From Streptomyces pilosus (GTDB lineage Bacteria > Actinomycetota > Actinomycetes > Streptomycetales > Streptomycetaceae): 64,000 nucleotides of DNA. The position numbers and the translations under genes are program-made. The DNA is taken from positions 930,001-994,000 of the forward strand of contig NZ_BMTU01000001.1 of the NCBI RefSeq assembly GCF_014649835.1. The letters are read 5' to 3'. Shown here piece after piece: positions 27,336-35,344 of the stretch (position 1 is the first letter of the stretch; each line of letters begins with the position of its first letter). The notes below the pieces were generated by a model. That model ran no database searches. It was not told the origin of the DNA and saw only the letters and a program-made list of their open reading frames with translations.

Positions 27336-27649
27336 GGACGGCCTCCTTGTACGCCGGCGGCGCGTGGCTCGCGCCGGGACGATCCGTAGTCAGTTTCTCC
27401 TCATGCCTGGTGGAAGCGCCACCATGTCCCGGTAACGGGCTGGGAGTGTTTTCGACCACATCCCGATGCATCCCCAGGATCATGGCCTGTTCAAGCACGG
27501 GTGAGCACGGTCTCTTCTTCCCGGAGCGAGCCGATCCCTTCACAATGCCCCGTTAGTGTGGTGGTTCTGCCCGTCCGGTGACCCGATCGTGACCTTGCCG
27601 GACTTGACCGCCGCGGCGGGGGCAGATCGTGCTCCTGGAGGTACCTGTC
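27336..27649. other. Divergent intergenic region, HNH gene versus MscS gene
   Basis: These 314 bases should carry promoters for both genes. Local AT-rich patches occur around 27390-27410 and 27530-27560, but I could not fix a -10/-35 pair with confidence. No gene, repeat or long hairpin was seen. Confidence 0.5.
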
Positions 27650-28735
27650 GTGTCCTTGTCCGCCGTCCTGTCGGCCGCCGATCCGTCGCCGACGCCCTCG
27701 GAGTCCGGGACCCCCGTGGTGCCCTCGCTCAAAGACGCCCACGAGAGCGCCACCAACGCCGCCGGCTGGGTCGAGGAGAACTGGTCGACGTGGCTGGCGA
27801 TCGGCCTCAGGGTGCTGCTGATCGTGGTGATCGCGGTGGTCCTGAGAGTGGTGGTGCGGCGGGCGATCACGAAGCTGGTCGACCGCATGTCCCGCACCGG
27901 CCAGGCGGTGGACGGCACGGCGCTCGGCGGTCTGCTGGTCAACGCCGAGCGGCGCCGGCAGCGCTCGCAGGCCATCGGCTCGGTCCTGCGCTCGGTGGCG
28001 TCGTTCCTCATCCTGGGGACCGCCGCGCTGATGGTCCTCGGCACCTTCCAGATCAACCTGGCTCCGCTGCTCGCCTCGGCCGGTGTCGCGGGTGTGGCCA
28101 TCGGTTTCGGCGCGCGCAACCTGGTGACGGACTTCCTCTCCGGCGTCTTCATGATCCTGGAGGACCAGTACGGCGTCGGCGACAGTGTCGACGCGGGCGT
28201 GGCGTCCGGCGAGGTGATCGAGGTCGGGCTGCGGGTGACCAAGCTGCGCGGCGACAACGGGGAGATCTGGTACGTCCGCAACGGCGAGGTCAAGCGCATC
28301 GGCAACCTGTCCCAGGGCTGGGCGACCGCCAACGTGGACGTGACGGTCCGCTCCGACGAGGACCTGGACCGGGTGAAGGCCACGCTGACCGAGGTCGCCG
28401 AGCGGACGAGCAAGGAGGAGCCCTGGAACGAGCTCCTGTGGAGCCCGGTCGAGGTGCTCGGCCTGGACTCGGTGCTGCTGGACTCCATGGTGGTCCGTGT
28501 CTCGGCGAAGACCATGCCGGGCAAGTCGCTGACCGTGGAGCGGGAGCTGCGCTGGCGCATCAAGCGCGCCTTCGACGCGAACGGCATCCGCATCGTCGGC
28601 GGCGCCACGGCCCTGGAGGACGCGCCGCCCGCCGATCCGACGGCCGGCGTCGCGGCCCCGTCCGCCTACGCGAGCACCGTCTCACCGCAGTCGATGGCGG
28701 CGTCCCCGCTGCCCCCGCCGAACATCACCAAGTAG
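27650..28735 (+). CDS. Mechanosensitive ion channel, MscS family
   Basis: This 361-residue inner-membrane channel opens under membrane tension to release solutes on osmotic downshock. Helices lie near 47-70 and 110-132, followed by the pore-lining TM3 (LAPLLASAGVAGVAIGFGAR) with its Gly/Ala packing, then the MscS beta domain (DQYGVGDSV, WYVRNGEVKRIGNLSQG) and a cytoplasmic alpha/beta domain. The N-terminal 30 residues and the C-terminal 45 are low-complexity. GTG 27650 follows GGAGG by 8 bases. It is monocistronic, with an 18-bp hairpin terminator. Confidence 0.92.
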   Translation: MSLSAVLSAADPSPTPSESGTPVVPSLKDAHESATNAAGWVEENWSTWLAIGLRVLLIVVIAVVLRVVVRRAITKLVDRMSRTGQAVDGTALGGLLVNAERRRQRSQAIGSVLRSVASFLILGTAALMVLGTFQINLAPLLASAGVAGVAIGFGARNLVTDFLSGVFMILEDQYGVGDSVDAGVASGEVIEVGLRVTKLRGDNGEIWYVRNGEVKRIGNLSQGWATANVDVTVRSDEDLDRVKATLTEVAERTSKEEPWNELLWSPVEVLGLDSVLLDSMVVRVSAKTMPGKSLTVERELRWRIKRAFDANGIRIVGGATALEDAPPADPTAGVAAPSAYASTVSPQSMAASPLPPPNITK

Positions 28736-28746
28736 GCGCGGCCACC

Positions 28747-28785
28747 GTGAGGGCGGCACCCGGGCGTCCCGGGTGCCGCCCTCAC
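28747..28785 (+). terminator. Hairpin terminator after MscS gene
   Basis: An 18-bp perfect stem (GTGAGGGCGGCACCCGGG and complement) closes on a 3-base loop, 11 bases after the stop. It is the longest perfect stem in the window. Confidence 0.85.
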
Positions 28786-28807
28786 GCGTCCCTTTCCGCG
28801 TCTCCCC

Positions 28808-28836
28808 TTGACGCCCCCTCCGCACGGACATACGTT
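28808..28836 (+). promoter_or_regulatory. Candidate csnR promoter
   Basis: TTGACG (28808-28813) and TACGTT (28831-28836) are exactly 17 bases apart, a good vegetative promoter. Transcription would start near 28843, just before the CsnR operator. Confidence 0.55.
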
Positions 28837-28849
28837 CACCTGGCCCAAC

Positions 28850-28862
28850 AGGAAACTTTCCT
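28850..28862. promoter_or_regulatory. CsnR operator
   Basis: AGGAAA-C-TTTCCT is a perfect 6-bp dyad with a single central base, in the extended context AACAGGAAACTTTCCTAAC. It matches the AGGAAA/TTTCCT palindrome known for CsnR upstream of chitosanase and csn genes in Streptomyces. It lies just downstream of the predicted start of transcription, suiting repression of csnR-csnH-csnK. Confidence 0.75.
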
Positions 28863-28940
28863 AACAGTGCCGGGCGGGCGCCGCGGCCGGGATGGACGTC
28901 CCGCGCCGGCCGCTGAGAGGCTGGAGCCGAGGAAGGGCAG

Positions 28941-30170
28941 GTGTCGCACCCCATGGCAGGAACCGCCGGTCCGCCGGGCACCCCGCGCGTGCTGCGCGCC
29001 ATGAACGACCGCACCGCCCTGGACCTGCTGCTGGAGCACGGCCCGCTGTCCCGCTCCCGGATCGGCCGGCTCACCGGCCTGTCCAAGCCGACCGCCTCCC
29101 AGCTCCTGGCCCGCCTGGAGGCGGCCGGGCTGGTCCTCGCCACCGGCACCACCGAGGGCCGCCCCGGCCCCGGCGCCCAGCTGTACGAGGTCAACCCGGC
29201 CGCCGCCCACGCGGCGGGACTGGACGTCTCCCCCCGGCGGATCCGCGCCGCCGTCGCCGACCTCACCGGCCGCACGGTCGGCCGGTACGAGCTGCCCACC
29301 CCGGGCCGCCGCTCCCCCGCACCCGCCGTCCAGCAGGTCACCGACGCCCTGGACGGCGCGGTGAAGGCGGCGGGGCTGTGCCGCTCCGACATCCACCACC
29401 TCGTCATCGGGACACCGGGCGCCTTCGACCCGAACACCGGACGCCTGCGCTACGCCTCCCACCTCCCCGGCTGGCACTCCCCGGCCCTCCTCGACGAACT
29501 GGCCGCCGCGCTGCCGATGCCGTTCGCCTACGAGAACGACGTCAACCTGGTCGCCCTGGCCGAGCAGCGGCGCGGCGCGGCCCGCGACCACACCGACTTC
29601 GTCCTGCTGTGGAACGAGGAGGGCCTGGGCGCCGCCCTGGTGCTCGGCGGCCGGCTGCACCGGGGCTGGACCGGCGGCGCGGGCGAGGTCGGCTTCCTGC
29701 CGGTGCCCGGCACACCGCTGGTCCGCCAGGTCGGCAGGGCCAACAGCGGCGGCTTCCAGGAGCTGGCCGGCGCCCAGGCCGTGCCCGTGCTCGCCCGCGA
29801 ACTGGGCGTCCAGGACATCCCGCCGGGCCCGTACACCGAGCAGGCGGCCGCCCTCCTCGCGCGCGCCGCCGCGTCCCCGCCCGGCGACGGACCCGAGCAC
29901 CGCCTCCTGCGGGCCTACGCCACCCGCCTGGCCACCGGCCTCGCCTCCCTGGTCTCCGTCCTCGACCCCGAACTCGTCGTCCTGAGCGGCACCGGCCTCA
30001 CCTCGGGCGGCGAGGTGCTGCGCGCCCTGGTCCAGGCCGAACTGGAGGAACTGGCCGCCCCCCGCCCCCGGCTCGTCCTGGGCGACGTCCGTGAACACCC
30101 CGTGCTGCGCGGCGCGCTGGAGAGCGCGCTGGCGGCCACCCGTGACGAGGTCTTCGACACCTCCCGCTGA
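28941..30170 (+). CDS. csnR: ROK-family repressor CsnR
   Basis: This 409-residue regulator has an N-terminal winged helix (about 20-70, LLLEHGPLSRSRIGRL then TGLSKPTASQLLARL) and a C-terminal ROK sugar-sensing domain. ROK marks are VIGTPGAFD, ENDVNLVALAEQ and GWTGGAGEVGFLP. CsnR in other Streptomyces represses chitosanase and glucosamine-oligosaccharide uptake genes until chitosan oligomers appear. The call rests on ROK fold, the AGGAAA-C-TTTCCT operator in front, and csnH/csnK behind. The canonical zinc-binding CxCGxxGC of ROK kinases is absent, as in regulators. GTG 28941 follows GGAAGG. Confidence 0.85.
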   Translation: MSHPMAGTAGPPGTPRVLRAMNDRTALDLLLEHGPLSRSRIGRLTGLSKPTASQLLARLEAAGLVLATGTTEGRPGPGAQLYEVNPAAAHAAGLDVSPRRIRAAVADLTGRTVGRYELPTPGRRSPAPAVQQVTDALDGAVKAAGLCRSDIHHLVIGTPGAFDPNTGRLRYASHLPGWHSPALLDELAAALPMPFAYENDVNLVALAEQRRGAARDHTDFVLLWNEEGLGAALVLGGRLHRGWTGGAGEVGFLPVPGTPLVRQVGRANSGGFQELAGAQAVPVLARELGVQDIPPGPYTEQAAALLARAAASPPGDGPEHRLLRAYATRLATGLASLVSVLDPELVVLSGTGLTSGGEVLRALVQAELEELAAPRPRLVLGDVREHPVLRGALESALAATRDEVFDTSR

Positions 30171-30258
30171 AACGGCGTCCCCGTGACGGTGTCGTCCGCG
30201 CCGCACGCGTCCGCCGAGGCCAGCCCGCTCACCGATGTGAAGGGACAGCAGACAGCAC

Positions 30259-31524
30259 ATGAAACTCACCGTGGTCGGCGGAGGCTCGACCTACACCCCC
30301 GAACTCGTCGACGGCTTCGCCCGCCTGAGGGACACCCTCCCCCTGACCGAGCTGGTCCTCACCGACCCGGCGACGGACCGCCTCGACCTGATCGGCGCCC
30401 TGTCCCGCCGCATCCTCGCCCGCCAGGGCCACCCCGGGACGGTCACCACGACCGCCGACCTGGACGCGGCGGTGGACGGCGCGGACGCGGTCCTCCTCCA
30501 GCTCAGGGTGGGCGGTCAGGCGGCCCGGCAGCAGGACGAGACCTGGCCCCTGGAGTGCGGCTGCGTGGGCCAGGAGACCACCGGCGCGGGCGGTCTGGCC
30601 AAGGCGCTGCGCACCGTCCCGGTCGTCCTCGGCATCGCCGACCGCGTCCGCCGGGCCAACCCGGACGCCTGGATCATCGACTTCACCAATCCGGTGGGCA
30701 TCGTCACCCGGGCCCTGCTCCGAGCCGGCCACAAGGCCCTGGGCCTGTGCAACGTGGCCATCGGCCTCCAGCGGAAGTTCGCGGCGCTGCTGGACACCGA
30801 CCCGGCCGGCGTCCACCTGGACCACGTGGGGCTCAACCACCTCACCTGGGAGACGGCGGTGCGCCGGGGCGGCCCGGACGGCGAGGACGTCCTCCCCGCC
30901 CTCCTCGCCGCCCACGGTGACACGATCGCCGCCGACCTGCGCCTCCCCCGCCCCCTGCTGGACCGCCTGGGCGTGGTTCCGTCCTACTACCTGCGCTACT
31001 TCTACGCGCACGACGAGGTCGTACGGGAACAGCGCACCAAGCCCTCCCGGGCCGCCGAGGTGGCCGACATGGAACGCCGCCTCCTGGCCCTGTACGCCGA
31101 CCCCGGCCTCGACGAGAAGCCCGCCCTGCTCTCCCGGCGCGGCGGCGCCTTCTACTCGGAGGCCGCGGTGGACCTGGCCGCGGCCCTGCTCCGGGGCGCC
31201 GGCTCCCCGCACCAGGTGGTCAACACCGCCAACAACGGCACGCTCCCCTTCCTCCCCGACGACGCCGTCATCGAGGTCCAGGCGGCGGTGGGCCCGAAGG
31301 GCGCGAGCCCGCTGCCCGTCCCCCCGGTCGACCCCCTCTTCGCGGGCCTGATGGCCGGCGTCACCGCCTACGAGGACCTGGCCCTGGAGGCGGCCCTGCA
31401 CGGCTCCCGGGACCGCGTGTTCCGCGCCCTGCTCGCCCATCCCCTGATCGGCCAGTACGCGTACGCCGACCGGCTCACCGACGAACTCGTCGCCCACAAC
31501 CGGGAGTACCTCACGTGGGCCTGA
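30259..31524 (+). CDS. csnH: Family 4 glycoside hydrolase (6-phospho-beta-glucosidase type), CsnH
   Basis: This 421-residue cytoplasmic enzyme belongs to GH4, which hydrolyses sugars by an NAD- and Mn-dependent redox mechanism. The NAD loop GGGSTYTP is at 7-14, IDFTNPVG is in the middle, and Mn ligands are C164 (GLCNVAIG) and H194 (GLNHLTW). In the csn pathway it probably processes imported glucosamine oligomers. The 88 bases between csnR and this gene are where csnE, csnF and csnG would be expected from S. coelicolor, and they are absent here. The start ATG has only a distant AAGGGA. Confidence 0.85.
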   Translation: MKLTVVGGGSTYTPELVDGFARLRDTLPLTELVLTDPATDRLDLIGALSRRILARQGHPGTVTTTADLDAAVDGADAVLLQLRVGGQAARQQDETWPLECGCVGQETTGAGGLAKALRTVPVVLGIADRVRRANPDAWIIDFTNPVGIVTRALLRAGHKALGLCNVAIGLQRKFAALLDTDPAGVHLDHVGLNHLTWETAVRRGGPDGEDVLPALLAAHGDTIAADLRLPRPLLDRLGVVPSYYLRYFYAHDEVVREQRTKPSRAAEVADMERRLLALYADPGLDEKPALLSRRGGAFYSEAAVDLAAALLRGAGSPHQVVNTANNGTLPFLPDDAVIEVQAAVGPKGASPLPVPPVDPLFAGLMAGVTAYEDLALEAALHGSRDRVFRALLAHPLIGQYAYADRLTDELVAHNREYLTWA

Positions 31525-32486
31525 CCGCGGGCGTCCTCGCCATCGACGCCGGCAACAGCAAGACGGACGTCGCGGTGATCGGGTCCGACGGGGCGGTGCT
31601 GGCGGCGGCCCGCGGCGAGGGCTTCCGCCCCCCGGCGGTGGGTCTGGACACCGCGATGGGCACCCTCACCGGCACCGTCGGCCGGGCCCTCGCCGACGCG
31701 GGCGCCACGGGTGTCCTGCGCGTCTCGGCCTGCCTGGCCAACGCCGACCTGCCCGTCGAGGAGGAACAGCTGACCGCGGCGCTGGCCGCGTGCGGCTGGG
31801 GCGGGACCGTCGCGGTGCGCAACGACACCTTCGCGGTCCTGCGCGCGGGGGTCGATGAGCCGCGGGGGGTCGCCGTCGTCTGCGGCGCGGGCATCAACTG
31901 CGTCGGCATGCGCCCCGACGGGCGCACCGCGCGCTTCCCGGCGATCGGGCGCGTCTCCGGTGACTGGGGCGGGGGCTGGGCGCTGGCGGAGGAGGCGCTG
32001 TGGCACGCGGCCCGCGCGTCGGACGGACGCGGCGGGCCGACCGCCCTGGCGGACACGCTGCCTGCGCACTTCGGGCTGTCCGGCATGGCCGGGCTGATCG
32101 AGGCACTGCACCTGGGGCACGTACCGCGGGCGCGCCGGCACGAGTTGACCCCGGTGCTGTTCGCGACGGCGGCGGGAGGCGACGGGGTCGCGCGGGCGAT
32201 CGTGGCGCGGCAGGCGGAGGAGATCGTCACGATGGCGGTGGTCGCGCTGACCCGGCTGTCCCTGCTGGACGAGGAGACGCCCGTGGTGCTGGGCGGAAGT
32301 GTCCTGGCGGCACGGCACCCCCTGCTGGACGACCGTGTCCACGCCCTCCTCGCCGAACGCGCACCGAAGGCGGTGCCCCGGGTGGTCACGGTGCGGCCCG
32401 TGCTCGGGGCGGGGCTGCTGGGGCTGGACGCCCTGCCCGCCCCGGCCTCCGCGCACGCGCGCCTGCGCGGGCACTACGCGTCGTAG
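31515..32486 (+). CDS. csnK: Sugar kinase, BadF/BadG/NagK-like, CsnK
   Basis: This 323-residue ASKHA-fold kinase resembles N-acetylglucosamine kinases and BadF-type ATPases. Phosphate loop DAGNSKTD is at 11-18. The sugar/ATP motifs RNDTFAVLRAG, VVCGAGINCVG and GRVSGDWGGGWAL follow. It probably phosphorylates glucosamine released by CsnH or by chitosanase. GTG 31515 overlaps csnH by 10 bases, so the two are translationally coupled. No other gene follows in the operon. Confidence 0.87.
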   Translation: MGLTAGVLAIDAGNSKTDVAVIGSDGAVLAAARGEGFRPPAVGLDTAMGTLTGTVGRALADAGATGVLRVSACLANADLPVEEEQLTAALAACGWGGTVAVRNDTFAVLRAGVDEPRGVAVVCGAGINCVGMRPDGRTARFPAIGRVSGDWGGGWALAEEALWHAARASDGRGGPTALADTLPAHFGLSGMAGLIEALHLGHVPRARRHELTPVLFATAAGGDGVARAIVARQAEEIVTMAVVALTRLSLLDEETPVVLGGSVLAARHPLLDDRVHALLAERAPKAVPRVVTVRPVLGAGLLGLDALPAPASAHARLRGHYAS

Positions 32487-32558
32487 CGGGGGCCGAGCCC
32501 CCGCCCGGCGCCGCGGGCGTGACCGGAACCGAACCGGACTCCCGGGCGTGTTCCTCGG

Positions 32559-32627
32559 CGGGGCTGGGGACGGCGAGGGGCGGAATTCCCGGGCGGGGCT
32601 GGGGACGGCGAGGGGCGGAATTCCCGG
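32559..32627. repeat. 35-bp direct repeat, two exact copies
   Basis: A 35-bp unit starting CGGGGCTGGGGACGGCGAGG and containing GGCGGAATTCCCGG is repeated head-to-tail with no mismatch over 34 bases. It lies in the 240-base gap between csnK and the GlnX-like gene. There is no coding potential. Confidence 0.85.
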
Positions 32628-32726
32628 CAATCGGGCCGCAATCGGATCAAGATCGTGCCAAGGCCGGTGCACATGTCGGCCCCGGCGGCGATACTTGCCC
32701 GGAGGAATGACCATGGGGGAGGTCAC

Positions 32727-34169
32727 GTGACACACACGCCGCACAGCCCGGCGCCACCGGGCCATGCCGCGCCCGCGCCGCCGGCGGCACCGCCCCGGCA
32801 CCGCCCCGCCCCCACCGCCGCGTCCACCCCCGGGGCGCCCCCGCCCCCCGCCGTCCGCCGGACCGCCTTCGCCGAGGGCGTGGACCGCCTCCGCAGGGCC
32901 GCCACCACGGAGCCCGGCCGTCTCCGCGTCATCGGCGCGGTCCTGGCCGCCCTCGTCCTCGCGTTCGGCGCGGTGACGGCATGGCAGATGACCGACCGCG
33001 CCGCGGCCGCCGACGACGTCCTCACCGGCAGCCAGCCCCTCACCTCCGACGCCGCCGACATCTACCGCTCCCTCGCGGACGCGAACACCGCGGCGTCCAG
33101 CGGCTTCCTGGCCGGCGGCCAGGAGACCGCGGCCTCGCGGGACCGCTACGAGAAGGACATCCGCACCGCCGCCGGCAAGCTCGTCAACGCCGCGGCCAAC
33201 TCGGAACCCGGCTCGTCCTCCGCGGAGACGATCGCCGAACTCAACCGCCTGCTCCCCGAGTACAAGGGCCTGGTGGAACGCGCCCGCACGTACAACCGCC
33301 AGGGCTACCCCGTGGGCGGCGCCTACCTGCGGTACGCGAACGAGAAGATGCAGAAGGAGATGCTCCCGGCGGCCGAGGAGCTGTACACCACGGAGAGCCG
33401 GCGCCTGCGCTCCGACTACGCGGACGCGACCCCGTACCCCTGGGCCGCGATCGCCCTCGGCGTCCTCGCGCTCGCCGCCCTCGGCTGGGCCCAGCGCCGC
33501 ACCTACCTGCACACCCACCGCGTCTTCAACCACGGCCTCGTCGCGGCGACGGTGACCGCCGCCGTGGTGCTGCTCTGGCTGACGGCCGGCCACACCCTGG
33601 CCCGCTCCGGCCTGCACGACTCCTACGACCACGGCGTCCGCTCGCTCGACGTCCTGCACGACGCCCGCATCGCCTCCCTGAAGGCGCGGGGCAACGAGAA
33701 CCTCACCCTGGTGGCGCGCGGCGCGGAGACGACGAAGGTGGGCGAGGAGACCTTCGACGCCTACGACCACGACTTCGGGCGCGACATGGACACCCTCGCC
33801 AAGGGCCTGGCCCGCGCCGAACGGCTCGCGGACGACGACAGGGGCACCAAACCGGTCTCCTCGGCGGTGAGCGACATGACCGAGTGGAAGAAGCGTCACG
33901 CGGCCGCGCGCGAGCAGGACGAGAACGGCAACTACCAGCAGGCGCTGGACATGGTGATCGGCGCCGAGGGCGCGACGGGCGAGTGCTTCGACAGCGTCGA
34001 CCGGAACCTGGCCGCGGCGCTGGCGCACGAGGAGACGGAGTTCAGGCAGGCGGCGGGCGACGGCAGGGACGCGCTGACGGGTCTGCCGCTCGGCGCGGCG
34101 GCCTGCGCGGTGCTGGGTGCGGCCGGCGCGGTCCTGGGCATCGGCCGCAGGCTCTCGGAGTACCGATGA
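32727..34169 (+). CDS. GlnX-like transmembrane signalling protein
   Basis: This 480-residue membrane protein starts an operon-like gene set. Residues 1-65 are a Pro/Ala-rich cytoplasmic tail. TM1 is near 67-87, an extracytoplasmic helical domain follows (88-236), then TM2 (237-255) and TM3 (267-288), a second helical domain and a terminal TM4 (450-472). Two periplasmic-type four-helix sensory modules between four helices are the topology of mycobacterial GlnX. GlnX relays amino acid binding by GlnH to kinase PknG. Sequence identity cannot be measured here; the call rests on topology and gene order. GTG 32727 follows GGGGAGG. Confidence 0.7.
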   Translation: MTHTPHSPAPPGHAAPAPPAAPPRHRPAPTAASTPGAPPPPAVRRTAFAEGVDRLRRAATTEPGRLRVIGAVLAALVLAFGAVTAWQMTDRAAAADDVLTGSQPLTSDAADIYRSLADANTAASSGFLAGGQETAASRDRYEKDIRTAAGKLVNAAANSEPGSSSAETIAELNRLLPEYKGLVERARTYNRQGYPVGGAYLRYANEKMQKEMLPAAEELYTTESRRLRSDYADATPYPWAAIALGVLALAALGWAQRRTYLHTHRVFNHGLVAATVTAAVVLLWLTAGHTLARSGLHDSYDHGVRSLDVLHDARIASLKARGNENLTLVARGAETTKVGEETFDAYDHDFGRDMDTLAKGLARAERLADDDRGTKPVSSAVSDMTEWKKRHAAAREQDENGNYQQALDMVIGAEGATGECFDSVDRNLAAALAHEETEFRQAAGDGRDALTGLPLGAAACAVLGAAGAVLGIGRRLSEYR

Positions 34170-35266
34170 ACACGCGCGTGCCGGACCCGCAGGGGGCGTT
34201 CGGGCCGGAGGAGGCGACGAGGATGACCGCACCGCACCCGCGGACCCGCCCCAAGGGCTGGGGCGGGGTGGGCGCGATGGCGACGGCCTGCGTCCTGGCC
34301 CTGGTCTTCGCCCTCGTCCTGACCTGCACCGGCTCCCAGGGCCGCAGCCCGGCGAAGACCACCGGTGAGTCCGTCTCCCACGCCGAACGGGCACAGGCCG
34401 ACGAGGAGTGCACGGCCCCGGAGAAGCAGACGCTGGCCCCCTCCGCCGCCGACGGCCCCACCATCGCGGCGATCAAGAGCCGCCGGGGCGAGAAGCGCAA
34501 GCTGATCGTCGGCGTGGACCAGAACAGCTACCGCTGGGGCTACCGGGACCCCAACAGCGGGGAGAGCGGCAGGCTCGAGGGCTTCGACATCGACCTGGTG
34601 CACCGCATCGCCGAGGACATACTCGGCGACCGCGACGCGGTGCAGTTCAAGGCCATCCCGACCGACCAGCGCATCCCGGCGATCCAGGCCGGCCGCGTCG
34701 ACATGGTCGTCCGCACGATGACGATCAACTGCGCGCGCATCCGGGACGTGGCGTTCTCCGCGCCGTACTTCAAGACGGGCCAGCAGGTCCTGGCCCCGAA
34801 GTCCTCGCCGGTCACCGGGTACGACGCGAGCCTGGCGGACCGGGAGATATGCACGGCGGCGGGCTCCACGGCGTACTCGACGCTGGAGGCGGACCGGAAG
34901 ACGGGCCGGCTCCCGGAGTCGGCCGACATCGGCACGACGGTCCCCAACCAGCTGGACTGCCTGGTGCGTCTGCAGCTCGGCGAGGTGGACGCCGTCGTCA
35001 CGGACGGGGCGCTCGCGGCCAGCCAGGCCGCGCAGGACCCGACGGTGGAACTCAAGGGCGCGGCCTTCACGACCGAGTACTACGGCGTGGCGATGAAGAA
35101 GGACGCGGACGACCTGGTCCGCCGGGTCAACCGCATCCTGGTGGACTTCCGGGGGGACACCGCGGGCGGCTGGGAGTCCTCGTACGCGAGCTGGCTGTCG
35201 GCCACACTGGGCCGCGACTCCGCCGCGTCGAAGCCCCCGGCCCCCCAGTACCTGCGCACGAGCTGA
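34166..35266 (+). CDS. GlnH-like amino acid binding protein
   Basis: This 366-residue solute-binding protein has an N-terminal membrane segment (about 35-57) ending VLTCTGS, a weak lipobox that could be lipidated. The amino acid-binding fold begins KLIVGVDQNSYRWGYRD, continues LEGFDIDLVHRIAEDILG and RVDMVVRTMTINCARIRD, with Arg for the ligand carboxylate. Mycobacterial GlnH binds aspartate and glutamate. Four cysteines in the mature part could form two disulphides. No ABC permease or ATPase is adjacent, so sensing is likelier than import. ATG 34166 overlaps the previous stop by 4 bases. Confidence 0.82.
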   Translation: MNTRVPDPQGAFGPEEATRMTAPHPRTRPKGWGGVGAMATACVLALVFALVLTCTGSQGRSPAKTTGESVSHAERAQADEECTAPEKQTLAPSAADGPTIAAIKSRRGEKRKLIVGVDQNSYRWGYRDPNSGESGRLEGFDIDLVHRIAEDILGDRDAVQFKAIPTDQRIPAIQAGRVDMVVRTMTINCARIRDVAFSAPYFKTGQQVLAPKSSPVTGYDASLADREICTAAGSTAYSTLEADRKTGRLPESADIGTTVPNQLDCLVRLQLGEVDAVVTDGALAASQAAQDPTVELKGAAFTTEYYGVAMKKDADDLVRRVNRILVDFRGDTAGGWESSYASWLSATLGRDSAASKPPAPQYLRTS

Positions 35267-35344
35267 CCCCACCGCGCCACCCGCCACCCCACCCCGACCT
35301 CACCCCAACCACACCCGCGACGACTTCCCAGCGAGAGGTGATCG

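Noticed and set aside
30171..30258. Hidden csnE, csnF or csnG gene between csnR and csnH
   Set aside because: The gap is only 88 bases, and other frames across csnR and csnH show no transporter-like sequence.
34166..35266. Amino acid ABC importer
   Set aside because: The binding protein has no adjacent permease or ATPase gene. It sits beside a GlnX-like receptor and a PknG-like kinase, so a sensing role is preferred.
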